From Guadua angustifolia (taxonomy: Eukaryota > Streptophyta > Magnoliopsida > Poales > Poaceae), in assembly GCA_036346375.1 (NCBI GenBank), contig CM070511.1, forward strand, positions 7,564,001 through 7,628,000: a stretch of DNA of 64,000 nucleotides. Reading direction: 5' to 3'. The position numbers were made by a program, and so were the translations under genes. Position 1 is the first letter of the stretch. The number at the start of each line of letters is the position of its first letter. Below, piece by piece: positions 47,932 to 59,962 of this stretch. A model generated the notes under the pieces. That model searched no databases. It was not told the origin of the DNA and saw only the letters and a list, made by a program, of their open reading frames with translations.

Positions 47932-48378
47932 GGGTGTGTTTGGTAGGGCTCCAGCTTCACCAGATCTGTAGAGCTGGATATTCCTAACTCCACCAGATTC
48001 GTGGAGCTGAAGTTGTGAGTACATTAAGGGCCTGTTTGGTAGAGCTTCAGATTCCAGTTTCTCCTGAAATCTGAAACTTATAGGCTAAAATAAAGTAAAT
48101 TAAGTTTATATTTTTGGTCTAAAATGTAAACAAGATGATCCATCTAAACACTCTTAATGTACTTACAGCTCGACTTCATGAATCTGGTGAAGCTAAAATT
48201 TTCACTTCACTAGATTCTCGAATCTGGAGAATCAATCCTTAAAAGCAGCCCAAGAGTGCTTAGATTGATCATCTTGTTTATATTTTAGACTAAAAATATA
48301 AATTTAATTCACTTTATTTTAGCCTATAAATTTCAGATCCCTGATAAAACTAGGATCTGAAACTTTACCAACCAGGCC
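47932..48378. mobile_element. Composite inverted pair of TGTTTGG-type MITEs
   Basis: Two related units in opposite orientation. The segment around GGCTAAAATAAAGTAAATTA at about 48083-48150 is the reverse complement of the one at about 48270-48340. The ends read GTGTTTGGTAGGG and ACCAACCAGGCC. It is the same family as 25709-25936. It lies about 300 bp upstream of the zinc-finger gene and could form a long hairpin transcript. Confidence 0.65.
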
Positions 48379-48535
48379 TCAGTGATGTACGGACTAGACC
48401 TCGAGCGAATTTCAAGTCAGGGTGTAGCATTAGTCTCGCGCTAATGACACAAACCAACAAACCACCGCTACCACAACGCCCACTTCTCTGCTAATCACTT
48501 GGTGCTTGCTCACCTGTCGCCTGTCTTCCTACCGT

Positions 48536-48543
48536 GTATATAG
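48536..48543 (+). promoter_or_regulatory. TATA box of the C2H2 gene
   Basis: GTATATAG about 145 bp upstream of the ATG. A leader of about 110-115 nt would follow. Confidence 0.55.
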
Positions 48544-48682
48544 CCACCAGGCCCACCACCACTGGTAAGCCTACCCTCCACTCATCACACACAACTGCCT
48601 CGGTTCCCAAACCACTAGCTTAACTACTGCTACCGATCTTTGTACGCTCTTCTCCTCTCTTGTAGCTGTGTCCGAGATAGGC

Positions 48683-49348
48683 ATGGCCGTGGAGGCAGTT
48701 CTTGAAGCGGCGGCGATACAGTCGCCGGCGGCGAGAGAGCAGGAACGGTCGGATGAGCTGCAGCTGCACTACTGCCTCGACGGGTGGGCCAAGCGGCCCA
48801 AGCGGAAGCGCTCCAGGCGCCACGGCCACCGCGCGCCAACCGAGGACGAGCACCTAGCGTTGTGCCTCCTCATGCTGGCGCGCGGCCACCGCGCCCCCTC
48901 GCCGCCGCAGGAGCACCGGTGCTCCGCGTGCGGCAAGGCGTTCCCATCCTATCAGGCCCTCGGTGGGCACAAGGCCGGCCACCGCCCGAAGCCGCCGGCA
49001 GCGACCGCCCACGCCGTCGACGAGCATGCCGCGACGGCGCCCTCACCAGCCGCGTCCACGTCCTCGTCCGGAGGCGGTGCGGGCACCGGCAAGGGGCACG
49101 AGTGCCCGGTGTGCAAGAAGACGTTCCCTACCGGGCAGGCGCTGGGCGGGCACAAGCGGTGCCACTACGAGGGCCCCATCGGCAGCAGGGCCGCCTCCGC
49201 ATCCGCGGAGGTGAGCCACGGGTTCGACCTGAACCTGCCGGCGCTGCCGGACATCATCACCGAGCTGTGCGTGCCGGCGGCAGAGGAGGAGGAGGAGGTG
49301 CTTAGCCCGCTCGCATTCAAGAAGCCGAGGCCCATGATCCCGGCTTAA
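48683..49348 (+). CDS. Two-finger C2H2 (C1-2i, ZAT-type) transcriptional repressor
   Basis: An intronless 221-aa protein starting MAVEAVLEAAAIQSPAARE. In order: a basic nuclear-localisation stretch KRPKRKRSRR (about residues 38-47), an L-box-like EDEHLALCLLMLARG, and finger 1 HRCSACGKAFPSYQALGGHK. A Pro/Ala/Ser-rich linker leads to finger 2, HECPVCKKTFPTGQALGGHK. A C-terminal EAR repression motif FDLNLPALPD follows. Both fingers carry the plant-specific QALGGH signature. Members of this family repress target genes in the nucleus and are often induced by cold, drought, salt or ABA. The ATG at 48683 is chosen because the upstream in-frame codons have no ATG. An acidic EEEEEV patch follows the EAR motif. 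Coding sequence is strongly GC-biased, as usual for grass intronless genes. The exact rice orthologue is not asserted. Confidence 0.95.
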   Translation: MAVEAVLEAAAIQSPAAREQERSDELQLHYCLDGWAKRPKRKRSRRHGHRAPTEDEHLALCLLMLARGHRAPSPPQEHRCSACGKAFPSYQALGGHKAGHRPKPPAATAHAVDEHAATAPSPAASTSSSGGGAGTGKGHECPVCKKTFPTGQALGGHKRCHYEGPIGSRAASASAEVSHGFDLNLPALPDIITELCVPAAEEEEEVLSPLAFKKPRPMIPA

Positions 49349-50148
49349 TCATCAGTTCATTAAGAGCTCTTCTACTGAATACTAAATTCAACCTAGACTA
49401 TTCATTTTTTATGATTCAATAAATCAGATTAGAGATAACAGAGTACTGAAAATACTTTTAACAAATCAATAATCAGATCTGATTTCTACCACCATGTATA
49501 CTAAAAGTATACATGTATAATTATAGTTAGTTACACAAGTCTTGGCCTCTTGTTACTTGTACTGTTGGATTGCTGCGTTGGTGATTAGTTGTACCTACAT
49601 ATCAACCTTGCTGGTCAAGTGTAGATCGATTGGTGTATAGCTAGTTTTGTGTATTTAATTGATCTGCAGAATGATTCATTCTAATTGGTTTGGCGTATGA
49701 TAAACAAGTCGATATATACGGTATATATTTGGATATTATATTTTTGATTTATCTTATTTAGCACTAATTTGTTCGTTGTATGCCTGACTACTACCAGGAC
49801 ACCTCAATTAATCGACTATGTAACCACAACTATGCAATTCTATAAATAAAATAAATTAATTGAGAAGTAAATTAACGCAAGTAAGTCGTCGTTCTATGGT
49901 CCGTGCCTTTTGGATTTTACTGTGACCATCAGTCTATGATAAAGTATTTTGTTTCGTTACATGATATTGGTGTTACCATGTTAAATTAAATTTACTTTGA
50001 TGTATATTCATTTGCAACATTATATTTGTGATGGAAATTAGATTCATACATATTTTCCTTAAGACATCTCAGTGTTTTTTTTTCTTAGAGTAAGACATAT
50101 AAGTGTACTGGTTACCTAGTTAGCCAACAACCTAGCAATTAACTGAAT
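49349..50148. other. 3' flank of the C2H2 gene, AT-rich
   Basis: AT-rich with no gene recognised. The 3' UTR and polyadenylation region should lie within the first few hundred bases; AATAAA-like words occur at about 49416 and 49846. Confidence 0.5.
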
Positions 50149-50236
50149 TACTTTCTCCATCCAAATTTATAGCACGTATTTTTCTTAGCACAAAAACTAA
50201 AGAGATATTAAAAATAACTAAACTACCTCTAATTAT

Positions 50237-51008
50237 CAGTGGCGTATCCATAGGGGGGGCGTAGGTGGGCTCGAGCCCCACCCGTCCCCCCCTCCTCCCT
50301 AAAGTTAGATAAATTTAGAGAAAATTCATCTACAAATTTAGGGGAGCTACCGAGTTAAACAATCAGTTCGGTGAATCTTCGATAGAGCTCCAAGAGATTC
50401 ATTTGCAAATTTTGAATACAGTAAACTTCTTCGGCTTTTAGAGATTTATTTAGATGGTTTCTCATCATATGATCGTGTGGTTTTGGAAGCACAACTTGAC
50501 TTATTCATTGATGACTTGAGAAGAGAAGAATTTTCAAGTTGTGATGATCTTGCTAGTCTCGCGGTGATGATGGTTGAAGCAAAAAAGCAAGTTGTTTATC
50601 CATTAGTCTATAGATTTATTGAATTAGCATTAGTTTTACCTGTGGGTACAACTACAGTTGAAAGGGCTTTCTCGGTAATGAAGATTATCAAGACAGATTT
50701 GCGTAATAAGATAAGTGATGACTGGTTAAATAATCTCATGGTATACTACATCGAGCGAGACATATTTTCCAAGATAGATATGGAAGATATTTTGCAACGT
50801 TTTCAAAACATGAAAACCCGTAAATATCAACTATCAACTCTTAAAAGTAATGATCGATGCGTTTTTTTCTTTGTAATGTTACGTATTTATATTATATAGA
50901 TATTTGTTAGATAAGTGTTGGTATTTTTATATTATATATATATATATATATATTAGTTTATAGGTCTTAATTTTAGCCCCTTCTTTTTAAATTTCGGATA
51001 CGCCATCG
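50237..51008 (+). mobile_element. 772-bp hAT element
   Basis: Ends CAGTGGCGTATCC and GGATACGCCATCG form terminal inverted repeats. A perfect 8-bp duplication CTAATTAT flanks it (50229-50236 and 51009-51016), the hAT hallmark. It keeps only the C-terminal part of its transposase, so it is an internally deleted non-autonomous copy. A TA microsatellite lies near its right end. Confidence 0.92.
50477..50899 (+). pseudogene. hAT transposase C-terminal (dimerisation) fragment
   Basis: A 140-aa open frame reads through PVGTTTVERAFSVMKIIKTD and LRNKISDDWLNNLMVYYIER, then ILQRFQNMKTRK. This is the hAT dimerisation region of the TTF/ZMYM1-like plant transposases. The zinc finger and catalytic core are missing. 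The ATG at 50477 is probably fortuitous. The frame is well conserved for a fragment, suggesting recent deletion. Confidence 0.85.
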
Positions 51009-51959
51009 CTAATTATTATCTCTAAGTACTATGATACATGTATGTAGAGAATATCAAGTAAATCTAGATTTTTATCAGGATATAAAAAACACCACACTAA
51101 TTTATATTGAAACAAAGAGAGAGTAATTGAGTACGACTACCGACTAATTAAACTCGTCCGCTGGCAGCAGTTAGCATGGCCACTGCTAGTATATTTGAGA
51201 CTGGCGAGTGGAACGAGCTCCCGATGCCGACATGCATCGTACTTCCATCACTAGGTTCCATCGCCGACAACTTTGGTCGCTCTCTCGCTTTGATTCGGAT
51301 CGCTTCCGATCGGAACCAGTTCGAGGTTCTTTAGTCGCCAACCACTGGATCGAGAACTGCATGGCCATACTGTCCCGGGCAAGAAGCCAAGGGCCCGATC
51401 CTCGCCTCGAGTCGATCAAGCTAATGACGAGCCCCGAGTGGTCGAATACACAAGCAAACCACTCGGACCCAGCGGCGGTCGCGCTTCATCTTCCTGCACC
51501 TTCAATCCGTATATGAGGTAGGAAATTCCCGAGCCACAAAGGCATTTTTGTGATAAAGCGGACCCTCGCAAAAGGACGCGGCAAATGCTACGGAGGAGAA
51601 CCATCACCACCAAGAAAACCTGCGAGACTCCTCCAACACGAGGTAAGAGCGTGAATGAAGAAATCTTACGCATAAAGGTGGGGAACCAACATTTTTCATA
51701 CCTCACAGAATATACATCGCCTCCCAAGACGCCCTCGACACCTTGGCACCATTACTCGGACCGGATAGCCCGGCCGCTCCGATCGTAGCCCAAGTTCAGG
51801 CTATGGTTGCGGCGGCGGCAATTCAGCAGCACCAAGAGGCACCAAGAGAAAAGGCGCCATCCCGTACCCGCCTCATTTGCTCGCAGCGAAAGCATATCTA
51901 CCCGCGATGCCACACAGCGGAGCTTCAACGAGAGAGGACGCCGACAAAAGACGCCTCGA

Positions 51960-53550
51960 TACCACCGCTTGTTCGCAAAAGAATAAAGTCGGGCGCGATG
52001 TGCGTTGATTATACCGATCTCAACAAGGCTTGCCCGAAAGATCCTTTCGGTTGCCTCAGATATTGACAGTGGTAGATTTCACTACGGTACGTGGAACTCC
52101 TCGCTTTCTAGATGCCTACTCAGGATATCACCAGATCAAAGGCTAAAGAAGAAGATTGCATCAAGACCTTATTCATCACTCCGCTCGAGCCTTCGCTACG
52201 CCACAATACCATTCGGCTTGAAGAACGCCGGGCGCCGACTTACCAGCGCCGCCAATTCAATGTGTTTTCATTCTCGGACGGCGCAATGTGGAAGCATACG
52301 CTGATGAGCGTTGTCGTCAAATCTCGGGCAAAGGAAGACCTAATATCCGACTTAGCGAAACCTTTGAAAGCCTAAGGGCCTACAAAATGAAGCTCAACCA
52401 CGAAAAATGCGTCTTGAGTCCCGCCGAGAAATTACTCGGATTCATTGTTTCACAACGAGGCATCGAGGCAAACCGGAGAAAATCAATACAATCTCAAGAT
52501 GAAGCCTCCGACCAATCGTAAAGACGTCCAAAAGCTTATTGGATGCATGGTGGCACTCGGCAGATTCATCTCCCGACTGGGGTCGCGGGGATGCCTTTTT
52601 TCAAACTTCTCAAGAAGCAAGGTAATTTTCAATGGACCACTGAAGCACAGCAAGCCTTCGAAGAATTGAAGACGTTCTCGCTATCTCCACCCGCGGCCGG
52701 TTCCCCAATATCGAAGAACCCTTTTGCTCTACATCGCCGCAACAACTCATGTAGTCGGTGCGGCAATTGTAGCAGAGGAAGGAAGAAGGGCACCTCCGTA
52801 AAAGTACAAACCTGTCTACTTCGTCAACGAGGTATTGGGAGAGTCCAAGGCACGCTATCCACAAGTACATAAACTACTATACGCCGTGTTGCTTGCCTCC
52901 CAAACTCAAGCACTACTTCCAAGAGCATTCAATCACGATGATTACCACTTTTCCGCTCGAGGACATACTTCACAACCGGAGGCCACGGGAGGATCGCAAA
53001 ATGGGCGATCGAGCTTGGAGCCTTCAAGTATCCTTCAGGCCACGGACGGCAAGAAAATCTCAAGTACTTGCCGATTTCACCGCCCGAATGGATAGAGCGC
53101 AATCACCAACAAACGCTGAAGAGCCGGAATATTGGACAATGTACTTGATGGATCTCTCATGCTCGATGGCGCAGAGGCGGCGTGGTCCTCATCTCTCCAA
53201 CAGTGGCGCCTAAAATACGTCTTGCAGATTCACTTCCCAAGATCTAACAACGCCGCGAAAGTACGAAGCACTCATCCACGGACTTCGCATCGCGATATCT
53301 CCGGTATTCGCGCTAACAATTGAAGCGACTCCATGCCGGTGATCAATCAAGTCCAAAAGATTGGTCGTGTGTCGAGGACATCATGACGACATCTTTGCCA
53401 GAGGTACGGAAGCTTGAAGACAAGTTTGACGGGTGGAGCTCATTCATGTGCTCCGCCGTGACAACGAAAGCTGATGAATTGGTAAAATTGGGCTCCACTC
53501 GGGCCATCGACCGGCCGGGTTTTTGTTGAGGAAATCTACAAACCCTCAGA
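51960..53550 (+). pseudogene. Gypsy reverse transcriptase and RNase H fragments
   Basis: RT blocks are GAMCVDYTDLNKACPKDPFG at about 51994-52050, then YKMKLNHEKCVLSPAEKLLG and FIVSQRGIEAN at about 52380-52475. The catalytic box near 52295-52325 would read YADDVVVKS but an extra G breaks the second Asp codon frame. RT thumb/RNase H segments follow: TEAQQAFEELKTF, VYFVNE-like, GESKARYPQVHKLLYAVLLA, and PRTARKSQVLADFTA at about 53030-53090. Frames change at least five times. Confidence 0.85.
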
Positions 53551-55339
53551 AGCCAAAAGCGAGTGAGCAACAAGTCGAAGAGAGATCTAACGAAGAGGAG
53601 GTCCTAGTCATCAACATGCATCGACGGCTTTTCTCAATTACCTATTGAAAGACGAACTTCCGTAAGACCGGTAAGCAGAGCGCATCTCAAGGGCGCAAAG
53701 AAGAGTTACGTGGTGGTAGGCGAAGAGTTATTTCAAAAAGTGCCTCTGAGTTCCAGTTTGTTTAATTTCACATAGGCTACACTCTAATAGTGTTGCACAT
53801 GTGCAACCTCAAGATGCAAACCAGCCTTATTTTTCAGCGATCACGACTAAAATCCGAAAGTGCTCTAAACCGAATCACGATGCTCCCAGATCTAAAAAAG
53901 TCTAGTCGCCTAAAAGCACGCTTGAGGAAAAACTCGCTGTTTCTGGGACTACACGCTAATCGCACAAGGAGATCAAGCACAAAGGAAAAATCACTTTCGG
54001 CAAGGTTCACCAAGATCTAAATAAGGAAAAAGGTATATGAAGCTGCGGTTAAAATAATATTACAAGAAGACCATCATTGTTCACGACTTCAAAGATCTTT
54101 CACCAAATATACACACAAAGCAAAAGTACTATCGCAAAAGTTCAAAATGAGGTCAAGACTTCTCGCTTCTATTACCCTTCTCGCCGGCCAAGACTACCGA
54201 CGGCTTCTAATGAGGGCGCCCTTGGCCTTAATAAGCCTAGGGACGGCCTCGATCAAAGCATCAACAATGGTGGTATCCTCGGCGACGACCTCCCGCCTCC
54301 GCTTCCGCCATGGCAAGATCAAATTCCGCCAGAGCTCGGCAAGATTATCGTCTTTGGGCTCCGCAAGGGCATCGCCCCAAAATTGAAGAGTCTATTTTGA
54401 TTAGGCCGAGGCGCTGCAGACTCACGAAAGCAAAGATCGAAGAACGACGCCCGGTCGTTTTTCGATCTCACCATCCAAAAGGACTAAGTCACCTTCGTCA
54501 TCAAGAATGCAGACCCGTGACCGAGATCTCGAGTGAGGAGGTGAAGGAATTTCGATGCATGGTGGTGGATCGGCAAGGAGAGGTGAAAGAGCTTCCAGCA
54601 AGAAAAAGCAATGCATCAATAGAAGGCGTCAGATGGGTAGCTCGGCTCGAGAGGAAAGCGCAGGTATCACTTGGCCTGTGGAGGCACTTTCGGCCTCGGG
54701 TCACGGAGGCATAACATCGCCGGACATACGAGCAATGGCGTGCTTTTGCGGGCGAGACGGGCCCGAGGCTCGGAAATTTCATGTATCAAGATTGGCTTGA
54801 AGAGGAAGAAGTCGGGGAGGAGGTTGATAGTCGGTGTCCCTAATCTTTGGGCCACCAACAAGCGTACATTGCTCGCCGACTACTTCCTCTTAGCTTCACT
54901 CGACAATTGGTTTTTTCCCTTCCCGACGGGATCATCACCAGACCACCTATTTTGCTTCGCTTATATGGTCAAGTGCCGCAGAGGACGACAACAGAAAGGT
55001 CCGCTTGTCACTCTTATGGACAGAATTGGGAGCGGCGCAGAGAAGAAGGCTTCGATCCCGCAAGTTCAAAAACGAAGAACACATATTCAGATCAAAATCT
55101 CGGTGAAGAGCAAAAAGATTCAAAGATAGAGACACCATGGAAACCTCTACCGAAGGAGCAGGATGTAGATTTGTAAAAGGCCTGGGTTTCGAGGAACGAC
55201 GATCTTCTCATTTGGGGCGAAGAAATCGGCGTACGGATCAAGAACGCCAAGAAGAAATGTCATCGAAACCTCCTGCGTCGGATCATTGCGACCTTCATAC
55301 TCATGCCCAGATGAACTCGCAGGGATAATAAAGTCATCA

Positions 55340-55635
55340 TAGCTTACTATATATTAGTATGTACACATCAATTTTGTTTTATATAGAAGAGTGAGAAGAG
55401 AAGAAAGCGTGAAGAATCAGATAGGCCTTAGTTAAAGAAATCGAGTCAGATTGGGTAGGGATGATTGTAATCTCTTATGCAACATTTAGTATCGCCGACA
55501 CTTCCATCACTAGGTTCCAGTTTGTTTAATTTCACATGCTTACTATATATTAGTATGTACACATCAATTTTGTTTTATATAGAAGAGTGAGAAGAGAGAA
55601 GAGAATCGGCTCTTATGCAACATTTAGTATCGCAT
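55340..55635. repeat. Direct repeat with internal deletion
   Basis: The block at about 55345-55497 is repeated at about 55532-55635 with about 50 bp missing. Shared words include TAGTATGTACACATCAATTT and TCTTATGCAACATTTAGTAT. Confidence 0.8.
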
Positions 55636-55640
55636 GGGAA

Positions 55641-58600
55641 ACAACGTGTTATCGCTAGCCAAAAGCCTATGTGGAACAAGTATACTTACTTTAAATGACA
55701 TAGATAAAAGATAGTTATTATACAAGCTTTAATGTTGTAGTTAAAAGTGTTTATCTAGAGATAAATTATAGAGATAGTCATTGTAAATGTTAGATTTATT
55801 ATTTGTTCTAGATAATATAAATAAGTGATAGTATAAGTAGATACGCATGCGTTGTCCTGGACAAGCCCAGCATATATGGTTATCCGTTCCAAGCTAAGTA
55901 GTGCTCCCTTAGTAGCCTGACGTAACGGGCACATCGGCTACATGGAAGCTACTTTCAATCGGACATAGTATAGGATACATATGGTACCAGGTTCTTCCAA
56001 ATCCTTCGAGTACATCCTTTTCTTTTAGACAAGTTGATTAATAAATTACAATTATAAACAATGGTAATGTTGTATACTCCCTCTAGCCATAAAAGAGTGT
56101 TGCTATAGAATATGTAAAATCAAACTCTATTAATTTTGATTAAAGGTATGGTTTAATATGAAAATAATACAAGTGAATTTATCATTAAAAATTAATCAAA
56201 AATAGAATTTATCGTGAAATATACTTTCACAATATTGCAGTTTTACAGTGTTTTGTCGAATATTGCAATTTTACCATGTTTTCTCCGAATATATGATAAG
56301 AGAATTTAGTGATCATACTAGCATCCTATGGACTTTGAAAAGTAGAAAACATATCTTGAATGTGACTCCTTTATGAACGGACAGGCAACCTTGGATGTGA
56401 TCTTAGATCCGTGCCCACTCCCTCCATCTCTCTGAAACTGCTGCCACAGCTGACGAAGCAAGCATTTGCTTGGGAAGCGATGACTTTTTTTCAGCTCACT
56501 TTGCTTCTTTTTCTCAAATCGAGCTTCTCTCAACCAAAATTATAAATCTAGTCCTCTCAAACGTGCTTCTGCGCTAATTTTTCAACAAATCAAGATTGAG
56601 GCGGCATATGGGATAGGCTGCGCAGGTTTAAGGATGTAGGGAGAAGGGATTTTAGGAAGGAAGAGGGAGGTGATCTGGGACAATATTCATATTATATTCG
56701 ATGGCTCAGAGGAATTTGACTGAGATCATCAAAATATCCAATTGATTGTTACGTAGAAAATCCCTAGAATCAATCAATTAGGGAGAGAGAATTAATCCTA
56801 GACACTTGCTCTTGATAATTTATTTGGACGGCAAGCATAGGTTACACGTGGCTGGTGGCGAGTCTTGACACGCCATGGATCTTCTAGTGTGGTCAGTCCA
56901 AACATATGTATTCAAAACCTCGTCAATACGCCCACTTTTGGGGGCTGGAATGCATGGGAATCTCGTGCCTTCCCGCGCGGCTTCACACCTTGCCGAAGGG
57001 AGACGCTCAACTAAAGCGGTGGTCCTGGAAAAATCCAATGAATGGGCACGCTTTACCTGTATGTTTGTATCATGTATTCAAAACGTAAAATTAAAATTTG
57101 CACAAAAAAAATACAATACAAATAGTTTAAATAAGGTCTTACATGACTAGAATTACTCATCATCACTCCATAAAATCGTGCGCATAATATTTTAAATAGT
57201 TCAACTTTATCAACTAAGAAACATATCCTATTGTGTTTCCCCAAATTTTAGGGGTGCGCCCATGCTCAACTACATGCATCAATGAAAATAATTTTCCAGG
57301 TCAGTGCTTTTTAAGCTGAAGGGAGATGTTCAACTAGGGTTTACGTCACCAAACCAAGATTGGAAATCCGCCCAGGCGGTATCGATTTTCGTCGTAAATC
57401 GGTAGAAATCGAACAAATTGTAAAGTCTAACTTTTGAACTCGGCGGTTAAACAACGGCAAAATAAAATCGAAAACCGACTGGTTTTATCGATTTTCAACT
57501 AATTTTTACTGAGTTTCGACCGATTTACATCGAAAATCGGTACATTCAATGAAAATTGGGAAAAAAATTGCTCAATAGTGTTTTCTAAATATATGCTAAG
57601 ATAAATTCAAATTCCTAGCTAGGTGCCCAAAACTCCAAACATGCGAGAATAACAAATCAAACATGATATACCAAAAAATGGACATCTCATTTGGGGCATC
57701 AATGATACAAAAGGAGGAAACTTAATTTCTAAATTATATTAGTAATTGTAGCATGCAATTCATAGAAGAGTGGTTGGAGTTAGCTCATACACTAGTGTCA
57801 ACTCTTTGTACGAGTTAGTGAAAATAGTACGGGAAAGACAATAAAGAGCTTGTTTAACTGCTTTTTAGAAATATTATGTAGTGTGAGCATCATTTGTCAA
57901 TTGCACCTCTTGATCATCACCTCAGATGCTTGCTGTTTTCTATAGTGATCTCTGGCTAAGCATTTGAACAATGCCGCTTTTTATCTTTCAAATTTGAGAC
58001 TCATTAGCAGGAGATTGACTGCCACCCATTGTATTCTCAAGCTCTTTTGAAAGTGCTTTGATAAGGTCTTCAAAACGATGCTCGGCTCTAGGGTACCTCG
58101 ATATCGACTTTGTGATTCATTGCAATCCTGCATAGGATCAAAAGAATCATAAAAGGAGCAACTAATGAATGGAAAGAGTGATGAATAGAAGCGCTTCATA
58201 TCACTGACCAACAGTACTTGCTTTTCAAGGTATACTTCCTCCTCTTCTATAAAGTTCTCAACTTTTATTTGCTATTTGATGACCATTAGAGGATCAAAGA
58301 ATCAATGAAAGATTGTAGGTCTATTGTTAAACGTTATCTTAGAGCCATCACCTACATATACATAGGTAAGTCAAGCTAAGTCATCACCTGCATCTCAAAG
58401 CAACATAAGATCCTTTTCTATTATCTATATTTGGATTTGCTCAAAAAAACATCTCACAAATTCGGTTTTTCAAAAAAATTCATTGAAGATGTCAAAAAGC
58501 TATTAATACTAATTTTTGGGAACTTTTGGATAATTTTTTAAAATTTTCTAATCTTTTTGAATTTAAATTTGAATTGGACCGGTTTACTAACCGGTTTTTG

Positions 58601-58729
58601 TTTATCGAGCTAGATCTATATGGTCAAAAATCATGATTTTCAAGTGATTTTCATCGATATTTCAAACCCTATGTTCAACACAACGCCTAAGTGTTGTGAA
58701 ATGCTTGGAACTGACCCTTCCCCAATGAT
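55641..58729. other. AT-rich intergenic DNA
   Basis: No gene was recognised. A Stowaway-like CTCCCTCTAGCCATAAAAGA start occurs at about 56081 without a clear second end. Around 57357-57550 and 58560-58665 there are several copies of ATCGATTTTC/GAAAATCGGT-type words in both orientations, suggesting an old foldback element of about 1.3 kb whose ends were not defined. Confidence 0.4.
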
Positions 58730-59560
58730 CTCAATATTGTCGAGTATGAAAGCTAACTAGCCAGGACCACGCGTTACGCTGCGTCGTGTGAAATTTCGTC
58801 ACCCAACGTTGCATCATGCGAAATTTGGGAAATTCGGTCGCGCGATGCTGTGTTATGCGAAATTTAGTCCGACGGATATTTCTAAAAAAAATTGGGAGAA
58901 AAACGCGAAGGACCTAAACGTATTTTTTTTTTTTTGTAATTTTGATTTTCTTGTTTTTCTAAAAATATGGGTTGTTAGGACCTGCAGCGAATCTGTAGAC
59001 TGCTATAAACCGTCGGCGAATATGTGTTTTTGTTTTTTTAAGAAAACAAATGTATTTTCTTTTTTTTTATGTAACTCCGATTTTCTTTTTTCTTTTTTTA
59101 AAAAAAGGTTGTTAGGACCCATCGGTGAATCCATGGTCTCAATATTGTCGAGTATGAAAGCTAACTAGCTAGGGCCACGCGTTCTGTGCGTCGTGTGAAA
59201 TTTCGTCACCCAACGTTGCATCATGCGAAATTTGGAAAATTCGATCGCACGATGCTGTGTTGCGCGAAATTTGGTCCAACGGATATTTCTGAAAAAAAAT
59301 TTGGGAGAAAAACACGAAGGGACCTAAACGTATTTTTGTTTTTTTTTTGTAATTCTGATTTTCTTGTTTTTCTAAAAATATGGGTTGTTAGGACCCGTAC
59401 GAATCTGTAGACTACTATAAACCATCGGCGAATATGTGTTTTTGTTTTTTTTAAGAAAACAAACATATTTTCTTTTTTTACGTAACTCCGGTTTTCTTTT
59501 TTCTTTTTTTAAAAAAGGTTGCTAGGACCCATCGGTGAATCCATGGACTGCTATAAATTG
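58730..59560. repeat. Tandem duplication, unit about 407 bp
   Basis: CTCAATATTGTCGAGTATGA occurs at about 58730 and 59137. Each is followed by the same order of words: GTGTGAAATTTCGTCACCCA, ACGTTGCATCATGCGAAATT, GACCTAAACGTATTTTTT, AAAATATGGGTTGTTAGGAC. Within each unit a GTTAGGACC...CGGCGAAT motif is itself repeated, and a third partial run follows at about 59515-59575. Open frames (about 58788-59168 and 59186-59410) are translations of T-rich repeat, not genes. Confidence 0.85.
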
Positions 59561-59834
59561 TCGGCGAATCTGTGGTTTTTTCAGGAGAAGACCACGAGGG
59601 ACCAAAACGTATTTTCGTTTTTCTTTAGGTACTCAAATATGCTAAAACTGATTTCTTGGGATCCAAACCTAATTTTGTTTCTTTTCGGGTCCATTTTGAT
59701 AAAAACTATTGAGAGGATCTGAACGTAAACCACGAAGGGTCATAAATGTAATTTTAATTTTTGGATTCTTTCTATTAAAAATTGACCGAAAGATCTAAAC
59801 ACAATTTTAAATTTTTCAGAGAAATTTATCGCAA

Positions 59835-59962
59835 AAAGGTGATATAGCATAGCTGGGAGGGTGCCAATCCTCCAACTATAATATAAGATATACATTTATC
59901 TAAAAAGGTGATATAGCATAGCTGAAAAGACGTCAATCCTCCTTGCTATAATATAAGGTATG
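59835..59962. repeat. Short tandem duplication, unit about 67 bp
   Basis: AAAAAGGTGATATAGCATAG then CAATCCTCC and CTATAATATAAG occurs twice in succession. Unit length is 67-68 bp. Confidence 0.8.

Larger units (their letters stand above)
50151..51123. mobile_element. Stowaway-like MITE split by a hAT insertion
   Basis: The left end reads CTTTCTCCATCCAAATTTA after TA. The right end is TATTGAAACAAAGAGAGAG before TA, an imperfect inverted pair typical of CTCCCTC-type Stowaway elements. Without the inserted hAT the element would be about 190 bp. Confidence 0.6.
51186..55640 (+). mobile_element. Scrambled Ty3/gypsy remnant
   Basis: Plus-strand pol fragments occupy 51.96-53.55 kb. The rest, 51.2-51.9 and 53.6-55.3 kb, is retrotransposon-like GC-rich sequence without assigned domains. 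No LTR pair or target duplication was found. Short phrases recur far apart. CTTCCATCACTAGGTTCCA is at 51241 and 55501, and CCAGTTTGTTTAATTTCACA at about 53754 and 55517. A segment with ACTATATATTAGTATGTACA occurs at about 55345 and 55532. This suggests multiple deletions and local duplications. Confidence 0.65.

Noticed and set aside
48784..49305. Second protein in another frame over the C2H2 gene
   Set aside because: A composition shadow of the GC-rich zinc-finger frame, with no motifs of its own.
58788..59466. Phe-rich proteins
   Set aside because: They translate T-runs of the 407-bp tandem repeat and are not conserved as proteins.
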